Shown: one piece after another, positions 6,201-15,746 of the stretch
How the letters are laid out: each line of letters starts with the position of its first letter
Numbering within the stretch: position 1 is the stretch's first letter
From: Unio delphinus
Taxonomy: Eukaryota > Mollusca > Bivalvia > Unionida > Unionidae
Assembly: GCA_029339505.1 (NCBI GenBank)
Contig: JAQISU010000119.1
Span: forward strand, 1,099,001 to 1,163,000
Length of the DNA: 64,000 nt
Direction of reading: 5' to 3'
Notes under the pieces: generated by a model
What the model saw: the letters and a program-made list of their open reading frames with translations, nothing else
The model's database searches: none
What the model was told of the DNA's origin: nothing
Position numbers and translations under genes: made by a program

Positions 6201-9200
6201 GATTACCCCTGGAAAGATGCTCAATTCAATCTCGATATAGCTTCTAATACACCAAAGAATACAATTCTTGATAAAGCCATGATTAGTAAAATCAGAGACT
6301 GTTTTAATGAATTCAAGCGTGATGGAGCATCTTATTGTTGGTCAACATTTCGAATTGATGGTGTTGTTGACGCTACCATGAATGATGAAAAAGCAGCAGT
6401 GATAATTTCACGTGTTGGGGAAAAAAGACATTTTTTCCGAATCAAATTCATTATCGAAGTCGATGGCAAATGGATTATTAAGGATAAATTTGAACCAATC
6501 CTCAAGAATAAAAAAGCTGTCATTGTGAGTAGAGATTCCAAACCAGGGATTCTAACCGGCATTGACAAACCATACTACGAAAGATCTTATCCCGTAACAG
6601 CAATGGTTTATGGGATCTATCCGCTCAATGAAAAACCTGATATTTCAAAACTAGCTCCTATGAAATATTCGTCAGGGCTTAATTGTGTAGCAGAACGAAT
6701 AATAGAACACTTCACAAATGCATCCCGAGGAAATAAACTAACTGATCTGCGACGTAGGAAAATAACCGAGTGGGAACTGACAGTGAAACAGCATGGTGCA
6801 AAGATTTCTGATATAGCTAAATTAGAAACATCATTACGATTCCCAATAACCGTTATGACGATAACCGGAGAGGTTTTATACGAACCGAAATATAACAAAA
6901 ATGGAGCACCAATACAGATTATTGATCATAACAAACACGCGTGGACACCTGCGGTAACAATATTTCCACGAGAACGAACCGTGAAATATATCCCTAAGGA
7001 GTTCGTCGGGGATGTTTTCTATGAAGAGAGATTATTTGATGCTATTCATGCGTTGTGTAAGGATGATCCTGTGTCAGTGTGGTTACTTAGAAGTGATGAA
7101 GAATTCGATCAATTTGTAAAACCAAATGGTGAATTATATCGCATTGAAGAATTAGATAACAGAATGAGAAAAATCGCTAGTGATTTTTCACCGGAGAATT
7201 CCCATGAAAAACTACTCACGGATAGTTTTACTATTCCATCAGTGGTAGCTCACTTCGCAAGAGAAAAAAACTCATGGCGTCCAACACGAAGTGATTTTCT
7301 CGAGGATGTTAAATTGAGTTGCGTCGAATTTGGTCATGGAGGACTGTGGAATACGAAATACTCACATGATGGTATGATTTCAATTGATATATCCGCGTGT
7401 TATCCCGGAAGTTTTCTCGGGTATGGGGAATGCGCTGAGTACTTCAAACGATTTGGACACCCCACGCATGAAATGACTCGTGTCGCGATTAATGGACCAT
7501 TGCCTGATTTTGACTTAACCGGATTCGCTCGTGTGATATCATTCGAATTAGCTACAGGGTTACATCCGTGTAGTTATGTTTGGCTCGGTAGACACCTTTC
7601 TGAAAAACACTGGATGCCAATAGTGCTATTGAGATATATGATTGATTGTGGTATGCTAATATCGTTGATTGTTTCCGATGCTATTATATGCTATCGAGCT
7701 CAGAAAGAAGTTTGGCTACCACAACCCAATCTAGATAGAATAATCAACGAACTACGAAAACAGTTTCCAGATTTCAGTGAAGAAGAAATCATAAATTGGT
7801 CTAAGAAGTTATTTGAAATTAAAAAAGAACAAGCAAAAGATCTCGGAAGAAGAATAATCGGTAAATTTACCCAGGGTGGACGATACGATAACGCAAAATA
7901 TTCTTCGCGGTTGATCATAGATGTCGCTGAATACGATTTTATTGTAGCGGATTTAATGAAACAGGGAAAACTTGTATCCCGTAAGGATGCTTTTCTATCC
8001 AATGGTGAGAAATTAGGTACGGTTGTTACCTACTGTGATGGATATAATTCCCAGTACACACATTTGAGAAGTTCAATGTTAGCCTATGCTTCTATTAATC
8101 TATTTTCGATGATAAATAGATTTCCTAATACCGCGGTTAGAGTAGCCACTGATTCGATGTATATACACAATAAGTACAAATCAGCTGTAGCGGCATTCAC
8201 AGATCCCGAAGAAAATTGGGGGCGTTGGCGATTTAAAAAGGAGATGCTACATGAGTATTGTGAATCCGCAGACGTTGCCATGGATGATAAATATATTTGT
8301 TGTAACCGTATTGAAATTCAATCAGAACTTTCTAATGCACCACCGGTATCTGATCCAATCTGTAGATACAAGACAGTTTATTTAAACGGCTGTGGTGGGT
8401 CAGGAAAGACAACTCGTGCAATTGAATTATTTCGTCGTGGAAACGCTAGCGTTTCTAACATGATTGTGCTAACACCGACTCACAGACTCGCCAGAGAGAT
8501 GATACAACGAGGGGTAAATGCTTGCACTTATCACAGCTTCTTTCGATGGAAGGGTGACAAATGGACTCCTGATCGAATGGGTGATAAATTCATTCCTGAA
8601 ATCATAATCTGGGATGAAATATGCACAGTGTCATTAGATGTATTAAAAACATTTCTTGAGTGGTTGTTAACCAAAAACACAAAAGTCGTCATGTGCGGGG
8701 ATCAAGGCCAACCACCACCATTTGTCGGTGCATCTCCACATGAATGGCTAAAGGGTTTTGTAGACTACTATGAAGAAATCACCACTGATTATAGATCACT
8801 TGATGAACGATTACGCGAGTTCAAAGCGCTAATTAGATTACAACCGGATAGAATCCAATGCGAAATAGCGCGTGAAGTGATTTCAGAAACCCCAATGAAT
8901 GATTTCTGGGAAGCGTGGAGACCAAACGATTTGATCATTGCAAGTAGAAAAATAGTCAGGGATACACTTCAGATGAAGTTATTTGAATTGCATAAAGAAA
9001 AATTTGCAACGCTTCCAGTACCCCTTTGTTATAGGCCATCGGATACACGAAAACAGAATATTGAAGTTGATATTCCAGGACAGAATGAAAAACAAATTCT
9101 GGTATTAAATGATATTGTGCTGGTTGATATCAATGTCGTTGAAGATGCATTGCGTGCTAATAAATCCCCGTGGACGCTAGGATACGCAGCAACAATACAC

Positions 9201-9632
9201 TCTTCACAGGGATTGACTATATCGAATACAATTGTTTGGATGGTGGATAATCACATCGAATGGTCAAATTTAGTCTATCTCGCAGTATCCAGAGTACGAA
9301 ACATAAATCAACTTCGAAGAGTTGTCCTCGATGATAATGACACAACAATAAGTGATATTGATGTTAGCATCATTAATAAAAAAATCTCCGGTTACAAACA
9401 ACAGGACAAAAAAAAACAACGAGAATTTGATATTGATGCTAAATTAATAATCACTTTGAAGAAACAACAGAATAATCACTGCGCGAGTTGCAATTGTATA
9501 ATGCGTTGGCAGTATTCGGATAAGGATCCTCGCCAATTCACCGTAGACAGAAAAAATAACAATCTCGGTCATGTCAGAAATAATGTGATGTTGACTTGTC
9601 TTGAGTGCAATAGACGCAACGGTGCTAGTTAA
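6126..9632 (+). CDS. Family-B DNA polymerase-SF1 helicase-HNH fusion protein (A1)
   Basis: A 1168-aa replication protein. Polymerase palm motifs appear in order: motif A DISACYPGS (~residue 420), a motif-B-like IGKFTQGGRYD (~578) and motif C VATDSMYIH (~672). A superfamily-1 helicase of Pif1/RecD-like type follows: Walker A GCGGSGKTT (~755), Walker B IIWDEI (~828), motif III GDQGQPPPF (~858), motif V IHSSQGLT (~1022) and motif VI AVSRVR (~1053). The C-terminal ~50 residues form an HNH/endonuclease-VII-like zinc module: CASC, FTVDRKNNNLGH, CLECNRRNG. I see no clear exonuclease motif. The three-part fusion is unusual for this virus class. Palindrome AAACGCTAGCGTTT at 8441 lies inside the helicase part. 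The stop overlaps the integrase end by 8 bp. Confidence 0.85.
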   Translation: MKEFKRLLKINPRFNLDKPKKTSKRDYPWKDAQFNLDIASNTPKNTILDKAMISKIRDCFNEFKRDGASYCWSTFRIDGVVDATMNDEKAAVIISRVGEKRHFFRIKFIIEVDGKWIIKDKFEPILKNKKAVIVSRDSKPGILTGIDKPYYERSYPVTAMVYGIYPLNEKPDISKLAPMKYSSGLNCVAERIIEHFTNASRGNKLTDLRRRKITEWELTVKQHGAKISDIAKLETSLRFPITVMTITGEVLYEPKYNKNGAPIQIIDHNKHAWTPAVTIFPRERTVKYIPKEFVGDVFYEERLFDAIHALCKDDPVSVWLLRSDEEFDQFVKPNGELYRIEELDNRMRKIASDFSPENSHEKLLTDSFTIPSVVAHFAREKNSWRPTRSDFLEDVKLSCVEFGHGGLWNTKYSHDGMISIDISACYPGSFLGYGECAEYFKRFGHPTHEMTRVAINGPLPDFDLTGFARVISFELATGLHPCSYVWLGRHLSEKHWMPIVLLRYMIDCGMLISLIVSDAIICYRAQKEVWLPQPNLDRIINELRKQFPDFSEEEIINWSKKLFEIKKEQAKDLGRRIIGKFTQGGRYDNAKYSSRLIIDVAEYDFIVADLMKQGKLVSRKDAFLSNGEKLGTVVTYCDGYNSQYTHLRSSMLAYASINLFSMINRFPNTAVRVATDSMYIHNKYKSAVAAFTDPEENWGRWRFKKEMLHEYCESADVAMDDKYICCNRIEIQSELSNAPPVSDPICRYKTVYLNGCGGSGKTTRAIELFRRGNASVSNMIVLTPTHRLAREMIQRGVNACTYHSFFRWKGDKWTPDRMGDKFIPEIIIWDEICTVSLDVLKTFLEWLLTKNTKVVMCGDQGQPPPFVGASPHEWLKGFVDYYEEITTDYRSLDERLREFKALIRLQPDRIQCEIAREVISETPMNDFWEAWRPNDLIIASRKIVRDTLQMKLFELHKEKFATLPVPLCYRPSDTRKQNIEVDIPGQNEKQILVLNDIVLVDINVVEDALRANKSPWTLGYAATIHSSQGLTISNTIVWMVDNHIEWSNLVYLAVSRVRNINQLRRVVLDDNDTTISDIDVSIINKKISGYKQQDKKKQREFDIDAKLIITLKKQQNNHCASCNCIMRWQYSDKDPRQFTVDRKNNNLGHVRNNVMLTCLECNRRNGAS
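8441..8454. repeat. Palindrome AAACGCTAGCGTTT inside the helicase (A1)
   Basis: The palindrome encodes part of GNASVS between helicase motifs. At the same codon position A4 has a different palindromic string, AAATCCGTAGGACTTT on its plus strand (57372-57387). Both copies therefore carry a hairpin here but of different sequence. Confidence 0.75.
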
Positions 9633-10587
9633 GACCATGCGGTGGCAATTGAGTATCCTCGGGAATCACTTGTAGTTTTTCTCGAGTAAAACCCCGCTGA
9701 GGGGCAGTTGAATCCAGTTTATAGACTGGAGGTCTACCAGTTGATCGTGTTATACTAGATATCTTATGCGTAGTGACGCTCCAAATAGGATCAGTAGCCC
9801 TTTTTCTACCCCCTTCAAGCTCTCCTGGTTCGTATAAGTACCTCACAATGACATTACTACCAAGAATTGGTTGGGAAACGCTAGCGTTTCTAGGGAAATC
9901 TTTTTGTGGTTGTACGGGTATTGACTTCTTTTTAATCGCGTTGATAGGTTTCATGTTGATTGTTCTAGTAATCTCGTTATTCAGTGCAGTAATCACAGAT
10001 GGTAATCTTTTAAACCATTCACTGGATCGCTTTTCTTGAATGAATTCTTTTGCGTATTGATATCCAAATAACCGCTCAGCAATCGTCCGATTAAATCGTT
10101 CTACAATGGCCTGATCGCGATGTAGCGCAGTATGCCCTCGTCGTATGGTGACATTATGATGTTTCATTGTAGATAACACTGCACCCTGAAATTCCTTGCC
10201 AGGATCAACCTGCAATAGATTTGGCCAACGCAGAGGACCTCGTCGATAAATCCTTTCAAATGCAGAAGCGACTTCAGTGGCTGATTTTGTTTTTAACGGT
10301 TCTGCTTCTTTGTATCGACTCGCAATATCAACTACAGTTAGCGCGTATTTGTAACCACGATCATGTGGCAGAAATAATAGATCAGCCTGATGAACTTCAT
10401 TAGGAGCGGTCACATCAAAATGCGAGAATTGAATTTGTTTAGGCGGTGGTAGATAAATTTGCCATAGTGCCTGTTTGGATAACCAATTAGCCGCAGTGGT
10501 TTTTTTCACTTTTGCAGCGCTAGCGAGTTTATTGATTGCAGCGTTACCCCTCCAGTATCCCCTCGGAGAATAATAAATTGATTCCAT
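9625..10587 (-). CDS. Retroviral-type DDE integrase (A1)
   Basis: Predicted 320-aa integrase of the rve/DDE fold used by Mavericks to insert DNA. The core acidic residues are Asp69 (HQADLLFLP), Asp128 (LLQVDPGKEF) and Glu163 (DQAIVERFNRT), the last two 35 positions apart. An N-terminal helical zinc-binding-like region (YYSPRGYWRG) and a C-terminal SH3-like region follow the usual order; I see no chromodomain, unlike element B. The start at 10587 (MESIYYSPRGYW) is chosen by family N-terminus. It converges with the polymerase gene, overlapping by 8 bp. Palindrome AAACGCTAGCGTTT at 9876 encodes part of RNASVSQ. Confidence 0.9.
   Translation of the reverse strand: MESIYYSPRGYWRGNAAINKLASAAKVKKTTAANWLSKQALWQIYLPPPKQIQFSHFDVTAPNEVHQADLLFLPHDRGYKYALTVVDIASRYKEAEPLKTKSATEVASAFERIYRRGPLRWPNLLQVDPGKEFQGAVLSTMKHHNVTIRRGHTALHRDQAIVERFNRTIAERLFGYQYAKEFIQEKRSSEWFKRLPSVITALNNEITRTINMKPINAIKKKSIPVQPQKDFPRNASVSQPILGSNVIVRYLYEPGELEGGRKRATDPIWSVTTHKISSITRSTGRPPVYKLDSTAPQRGFTREKLQVIPEDTQLPPHGLN
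9876..9889. repeat. Palindrome AAACGCTAGCGTTT inside the integrase (A1)
   Basis: Exact 14-bp palindrome in the integrase C-terminal region, read as NASV. A4 keeps only a decayed half (TCTAGCGTTTCCC) at the same place. Confidence 0.8.
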
Positions 10588-10591
10588 ATTA

Positions 10592-11109
10592 TTAATTACC
10601 GGCACCTAACATCAATTTACTTTTCATAGCCGATTTTATTAAAAATGAAGCCAATTTTTCTTTGAAGGATTTATCAGGAATAGCATTTAACGCATGAATT
10701 AATTTCACATCCGCGAGATGCCTGTGTTGCAGATTGCTGATTTTATAAGCAACATCATGAAGGTGACAGGCCTTATCAATGGCGTTTATTGGTTCTTCAC
10801 CGGGGTTGGGTTGATTTTGATTATTGAGTCTGATATCAAGTCTGGTTCCCGGTCCACAGTAGCTATATCCTGGGAGGTGCTTTTCTCCGGGGTACTTTGC
10901 CCATGGGGTTCCAGGGAGCTTTGCCAATTTGGCTGCGATATCACCTCCTCGTTTTTTTTTAAATCAGATCTCATAGACACAAATCTAAATTTCTTTGTAC
11001 CACATTGCACGCATTTACCAGAAAGCGCTGATCGGTTATTTTTAGTTGTAACCGTCGTCACATCATCTGTGCCAGTACGCGTTTTACACTTCACACAATA
11101 TAGATCCAT
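10592..11109 (-). CDS. Zn-ribbon and phospholipase-A2-like protein in two frames (A1)
   Basis: The first frame starts at 11109 and encodes a zinc ribbon (CVKC at 5-8, CVQCG at 33-36). The second, without an ATG, runs to 10592 and encodes a PLA2-like domain: calcium-loop-like YCGPGT, then KACHLHDVAY with the His-Asp pair of secreted and parvoviral VP1-type PLA2. The frames meet at a run of nine A (minus strand, 10952-10960). The zinc frame enters it as A_AAA_AAC, a known -1 slippery heptamer, and a -1 step leads into the PLA2 frame. A4 keeps the same frame relation. PLA2 in virions is linked to membrane passage. Whether slippage occurs, or this is an old lesion, is open. Confidence 0.7.
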
Positions 11110-11114
11110 AATTT

Positions 11115-11786
11115 ATGTATAGAAATATGGATATAATTGATTTTTCAGCGACTAAAACAAGAGAACCAATTAAGCATCATGCAGCGCTACCAAACTCTAT
11201 CCGGATGATTATAATCGGGCCATCTGGATCCGGTAAAACGCAATTGTTGCTCAATTTAATAATGAGATGGATGAAGTGGGATAAGTTGTATTTAATTGCC
11301 CCTAGCGTAGATGATCAACGATGTTATGAAGTGTTAAAGGATTTTAACGAGAATGCATCAGAAATTAAGGGTGAGAACGCCATTGATTTTATAACCGATA
11401 TCGATGAAGCACCGAGTATTGATGATATTGATGGAGATATTAACAATTTAGTCGTATACGACGATATAATGTTGGATAAACAAAAGAATCCTGCTAGAAT
11501 ATTTTCCCGTGGGCGTCACAAAAACACTGACGTGATATATGTCACTCAACGCTACACTCAGGTTCCAAAAGTGATCAGAGATAACTGCAATTTATTGTCT
11601 GTATTCAACGGAGTTGATACTCATACGCTACGAAATATTTGGCAGACATGGTGTTCTGATATGGACTTCAATCAATTTAGAGATTTCTTTAGTCATGCTC
11701 AGTCAAAACCACACGGATTCGCAACAATAAATTTGCATGATCCTCGGACACGATATCGTATCGGACTCGATCAAATATTCGGTTAA
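11115..11786 (+). CDS. FtsK/HerA-type genome-packaging ATPase (A1)
   Basis: Predicted 223-aa P-loop ATPase that would pump DNA into capsids. Walker A is GPSGSGKT at residues 35-42 and Walker B is NLVVYDD with acidic residues 116-117. A Gln-containing sensor region (VIYVTQRYTQ) follows, as in Maverick, poxvirus A32 and related ATPases. The gene is divergent from the Zn-ribbon gene, with only 5 bp between the two start codons, also in A4; an internal start at MDIIDF (11128) is possible. It is the last gene before the TIR. A3 has a decayed copy. Confidence 0.9.
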   Translation: MYRNMDIIDFSATKTREPIKHHAALPNSIRMIIIGPSGSGKTQLLLNLIMRWMKWDKLYLIAPSVDDQRCYEVLKDFNENASEIKGENAIDFITDIDEAPSIDDIDGDINNLVVYDDIMLDKQKNPARIFSRGRHKNTDVIYVTQRYTQVPKVIRDNCNLLSVFNGVDTHTLRNIWQTWCSDMDFNQFRDFFSHAQSKPHGFATINLHDPRTRYRIGLDQIFG

Positions 11787-11826
11787 AATCATTTATTATT
11801 TTTGTTAACCAGAACTGAAATCACTA

Positions 11827-12054
11827 AGCAGCAGAGAGGGTGGATGACAACAAGTTGCGACCAAAATTAATTAAAAAATCGTTTTCATTTTTTTAGTTAA
11901 AATGATTTCATAGGGAGATTTCAATCAATTTTTTGTCTGAAAACGTTGTAGGGTTCGCCTTTTTTTGGTTAAAATAAGATTATAAGACGGCTCGTTTTAG
12001 GATTTCAATCAAATTTTGTCTAAAAACGTTGTAGGATTCACCCTCTCTGCTGCT
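11827..12054. repeat. Terminal inverted repeat, right end of A1
   Basis: A 228-bp terminal unit. It begins AGCAGCAGAGAGGGTG and ends CACCCTCTCTGCTGCT, so the unit itself has inverted ends. Inside are two diverged tandem copies of a ~85-bp segment containing GACAAAATTTTGATTGAAAT-like and GAGCC...TCATTTTAAC strings. The same unit is found at 16355, 48022 and 53723. Confidence 0.85.
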
Positions 12055-13215
12055 TGAGTCTTAAATTTGGACACTTTATACACTAGGTAACTGTTGTTGG
12101 TAATATGTCTTTGTATAAAGAAAGCTTTTAGTTTGGTAGATTTTGATTAACTTAAGTAAATTTGAATTATTTTGCATGAATACAACGGTCTAATATCATC
12201 AATGTATATAATTAGATTAATTCAGTTCTAAATTGTAATATAATTACTCTTGAAAATTCTTACAATTATTATTACTTAGAGTTAAAAGCCTGATTCATGG
12301 AACTGATATTGAAAGTACGAATGTATTTCCTCATTCGTATGCAACACCGTATTTACGTTGTTGAACATTCTTTTTAAGCCGAGTTTAGACTTTTTTTTTA
12401 ATTAAAAGAAAATATGCCTTTTATTGTAAGGGTTCTTCATCAACAGACTATTTTAAAAAGAGGCATTGAATCTCATGTTTTGGAGATTCCATTAAAACGA
12501 AAACAGATCTGAATAAAAAGTTAGGTAAATTGTAAGATGGAAATCTTTGTCATCCAATTGAAGTCTTTTCACATACAGAAGGAGTTAAAGGAAGTAACTG
12601 TGCATGAGAACACAAGATTGTATATTAGTCGATATCGGCCCAAAATATAAAATTTAAATTTCGTAGCTGCAGGCACGTGATAAACTGAAAGTTGAATATC
12701 CACAAGATGTGCTACGGTAAAGATATATAACAAGCTAACGTTTGTGAAGGAGATAGACAAGAACAACGCTGTGTAATGGTCAGAATATGACATGTATTAT
12801 ATACATTACAATCCTTTATAAATGCACATGCTTCACAGTGGGCATTTCAATTCCAGCATTGTCTGTGTGGTGGAATGCTATCATATACACGAGTTTACAC
12901 CCGATTTAAACTGTATTGACACCCTTCCTGCCGGTAGAACTAATTTTCAAATGCATGCTTTACAGTTCACAACATTTAGCAAAATATATACAGATACACA
13001 TGTCTCTTACACTGACTGATAATTGGTCGACATTAAAACTTTCTAGCATTCCTTTCACAATAATAAATTGGAAGAACAGTGGTGATCTTTGATAAGGAAT
13101 TATCCTGTCATCTGGAGCAACTAAGATAGTATCTTTTTGTTTATACGAACACGCTTGGAAAGGGAGAGTAAGATTTACAAAAACAACATTTTGAAGCAAA
13201 AACGAGCACATCTCT
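12055..13215. other. Host spacer without recognisable gene
   Basis: AT-rich DNA between A1 and A3. Several short open frames are no longer than chance allows, and no codon bias or motif supports a gene. No mobile element was recognised. Confidence 0.5.
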
Positions 13216-13330
13216 CAGCAGCAGAGAAGGTGAACATACCTTTAGCTAGAACGTCATTTAATTTTTATTAAAAAAATAACTTCTTATGAAAATGAAAAAA
13301 AAATGGTCAATAACACGAGCTTCTAACTAA
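13216..13330. repeat. Degenerate TIR, left end of A3
   Basis: AGCAGCAGAGAAGGTGAAC differs from the A1/A4 terminus at one position. After it only scattered similarity to the TIR interior remains. The inner edge is approximate. Confidence 0.6.
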
Positions 13331-13452
13331 CCGAGAGTTTTTATAATTGGGTTAGCTCATTTTGCTACTTTATACTGTCGTTTTTCTCACATTTGTATGT
13401 ATATTCGTTTATCCACCCGGACGTTTATCCACCCGGAAGTTCTTGAACACAC

Positions 13453-13712
13453 GGCGCTTCATCAATATCGGTGATAAAATTATATAATCACCTTCATTTA
13501 ATAATTTTGCGATCTCATTAAAATCTTTAAGAACACGTGGTGCCACTAAATATAATTTATCCCACTTGAGCCACCTCATGAAAAAAATTAAGTAATTATT
13601 GTGTCTTTCCCCTTCCAGACGGACCTATTATTAACATTCGGATATAATTCGGTAGCGCCGGATGATGTTTGATTGGTTCTTAATTTTGTGTCCCTGAGAC
13701 ATCCATGTTATA
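13453..13712 (-). pseudogene. Packaging ATPase remnant (A3)
   Basis: DNA here aligns with the first half of the A1/A4 ATPase genes, including the region before and around the P-loop (for example CCGGATGATG and TTTATCCCACTTGAGCCACC match in order). Frameshifts and losses remove the Walker B and later parts. No product is expected. Confidence 0.7.
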
Positions 13713-13729
13713 CAAATAGAATAATTAAT

Positions 13730-14016
13730 TTGAATTTATATTGTGTTAGATGCAGAGCATCTACAACTACCTGTGGTGTAACAACAATAATGACAAAAAA
13801 AAACATGCACTAACAGGCAAGTGTGTGAAATGTGGTACAAAAATAAAAATAAAAGATTTACAGCGACATATTGCAGATGTGAAGTTGATTCAATCGTTGA
13901 ATTCCATAAAATATAAATCTTTCAGAGAATCATTAGCTAATTGGTTGATAGGATCCGCGATGAAAGGTAAACTAGCACTAGGGCTGGTAAATAATCAACC
14001 AATTATTATAAAATAA
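13730..14016 (+). pseudogene. Zn-ribbon/PLA2 remnant (A3)
   Basis: The segment starts like the zinc ribbon (a degenerate YCxxC, then GKCVKCGTK) and jumps to the PLA2 C-terminus (HIADVKLIQSLN), so the calcium loop and His-Asp region are deleted. A frame of 88 codons is open by chance or because the deletion kept frame. The slippery A-run comparison is not possible in this copy. Confidence 0.65.
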
Positions 14017-14024
14017 AGGAATCG

Positions 14025-15289
14025 ATGCATTGTAGCCCAAGAGGATATTTGAGAGGTAGAGCAACGATTGGTAAATTAGGTGATGCGGCAAATGTTACAC
14101 ATTATTTTGCTGCAAATCGGTAAGCACGACAGGCAGTGTGGCAAATTTATTTATCACCACCTAAACAAAATCAATTCCTTACATTTTTATATCAGCGCTT
14201 CTAATGAAGTTCATCAGGCTAATATCTTTTTTATCCACATGCGGGTCGCTCCGGTGGCCTAGTGATTAGAGCGTCCACCTGGAAAACGGGAGGTCGTGGG
14301 TTCGATCTCTGGCCGAGTCATACCAAAGACTTACAAAAATGGTACTAACAGCTGCCGCGCTTGGCGCTCAGCATTAAGAGGTTAGTGTTAGGACTGGTCG
14401 GCCTGGTGTCAGGATAATGTGACTGGGTGGGGCATCATGATACATGTCTGCGGCATGATGCCCCAGTGCTAGACGTTACTATTAACGTTCTCACTGCAGA
14501 CATCGTAGCGATATCATTCAGAAATTGTTAAAGCTACATTAAAAATCCTAATCACACACACTTTAACACATGATACTATTATAATTATTAGACGTCAATA
14601 TACTTTCAAATAAACGTTAAGTGTCGTTGAGGCTGCAAGCAGATATAAAAAAGCAGAGCCGTTATTAACTAAACAAGAGGACCCGTACGATAGTCTCTGC
14701 TAATACAGGATGATCCTGGCAAAGAATTTCTTGGTGCAGTATCATCTCTGATGAAAAAACGTATCGTTCAAATCAGACGAGGACATATTGCAATTTATCG
14801 TGATCAGGCAATCGTCGAAGGGTTCAATTGAACACTTGCTGACCTTTATATATATCAATACGCAAAGAAAATATCCATGAATAAAGTTCAAAAAGATACG
14901 AGATCTTGTGAATGGGTTACTTGACTACAAGTGTGATAGCTGCATTAAAACATGATGTTACTCGTGCAATTTCTATCAAAGCCATCACTGCAATCACACA
15001 CACACAATAAATATACCAAAACAACGACACGATTTTTCAAAAGATTCAGTATTTAGTAATGTGAATTTAAGATATTTACATGAACCCGTTGAACTTGAAG
15101 GTGGTAAAAAAAAGAGCAACTGATTCTATTTGGAGTGTAACTAAACATACAATTTCCTGTGTGGTAAGATCCACGGGTAGACCTCCAATCTATAGATTAG
15201 ATTCAACTGCTCCTGAACGTGAATTTGTACGTGAACAATTACAAGTAATTCCTGAAGATACACAAATGTCACCGTCTTTACTTAACTAG
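14025..15289 (+). pseudogene. Integrase remnant split by a SINE (A3)
   Basis: It begins MHCSPRGYLRG, matching the integrase N-terminus, and ends with the typical PPIYRLDSTAPEREFVREQLQ C-terminus. Frameshifts, stops and a 325-bp SINE at 14242-14566 break it. The DNA around the second Asp and the Glu region is still recognisable (GATCCTGGCAAAGAATTTCT; CAGGCAATCGTCGAAGG). Confidence 0.8.
14242..14566 (+). mobile_element. tRNA-headed SINE
   Basis: The 5' part has RNA polymerase III box A (TGGCCTAGTGATTAGAGCG) and box B (GGGTTCGATC) as in tRNA-derived SINEs. A conserved body and a short CACACA tail follow. The target duplication CACATG flanks it at 14236-14241 and 14567-14572, and the uninterrupted A4 integrase confirms the site. 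A second copy of this family lies at about 53310-53665 on the minus strand. Confidence 0.85.
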
Positions 15290-15746
15290 CGCCTCGACGT
15301 CGATTACGCTCAAGACAGGTCAGCATCACATTTTCACGCGTGAGCAAGTCTACTAAACGTTCTATATATGGTAAATTGTCTTGGATCATGATTCGAATAT
15401 TTCCACAACATTGCTGCGTTACGGCTCGCACAATGATTATTCTGTCTTTGTTTTAAGTCGTGTTTATTTTTTGTGTCACTTTGTTTATAACCGGGTATTT
15501 CTTTTGTTAATATATCATCAATAACAACTTCGTTATTGGAAGCAAGCAGTTTCTGTAGCAATTTTAATAGTTCTCTGCAACTGAAATATTCTTCTGACTC
15601 GAGACACTGCGAGATAAACTAAATTTGACCACTCAGTTCTATCATTAACAGTCCAAACAACTGATCCAGAGATGGTTAATCCTTGAAATTAATGAATTGT
15701 CATTGCTTATCTTAGAGTCCATGGAGTTTTATCTTTTGACGCATTC
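15286..15746 (-). pseudogene. Polymerase-helicase-HNH C-terminal remnant (A3)
   Basis: It aligns with the last ~150 codons of the A1 fusion gene: HNH module, linker and helicase motif VI, ending near motif V. It overlaps the integrase end in the same convergent manner as A1. One ~60-bp stretch (about 15530-15590) is unlike the other copies. Stops and shifts make it non-functional. Confidence 0.75.

Larger units (their letters stand above)
1..12054. mobile_element. Element A1, virus-like (Maverick/adintovirus type), left end outside window
   Basis: This is a virus-like integrated element cut by the window's left edge and closed on the right by a TIR. From left to right it carries the start of a fibre-like gene, protease, pX-like protein, capsid, core-like protein and a 331-aa protein, all on minus. 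A stem-loop follows, then three small minus-strand genes, a plus-strand polymerase-helicase-HNH gene, a minus-strand integrase and Zn-ribbon/PLA2 gene, and a plus-strand ATPase. Integrase plus capsid plus packaging ATPase define the Maverick/adintovirus-like class. Most reading frames are open, so this is one of the better preserved A copies. The missing left part should hold the rest of the fibre gene, a membrane protein, a penton-like gene and a TIR, as seen in A2. Confidence 0.85.
13216..15746. mobile_element. Element A3, old truncated A copy
   Basis: A decayed fragment in the same orientation as A4. It has a recognisable TIR start (AGCAGCAGAGAAGGTGAAC), then remains of the ATPase, the Zn-ribbon/PLA2 gene, the integrase and the C-terminal part of the polymerase-helicase gene. 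It stops abruptly in helicase motif V at about 15746. Many frameshifts and stops, and a SINE insertion, mark it as older than A1, A2 and A4. Confidence 0.8.

Noticed and set aside
14242..14325. tRNA-like sequence with box A and box B
   Set aside because: The acceptor arms do not pair well and it is followed by a SINE body and target duplication, so it is a SINE head, not a tRNA gene. The same holds for the copy ending at 53665.
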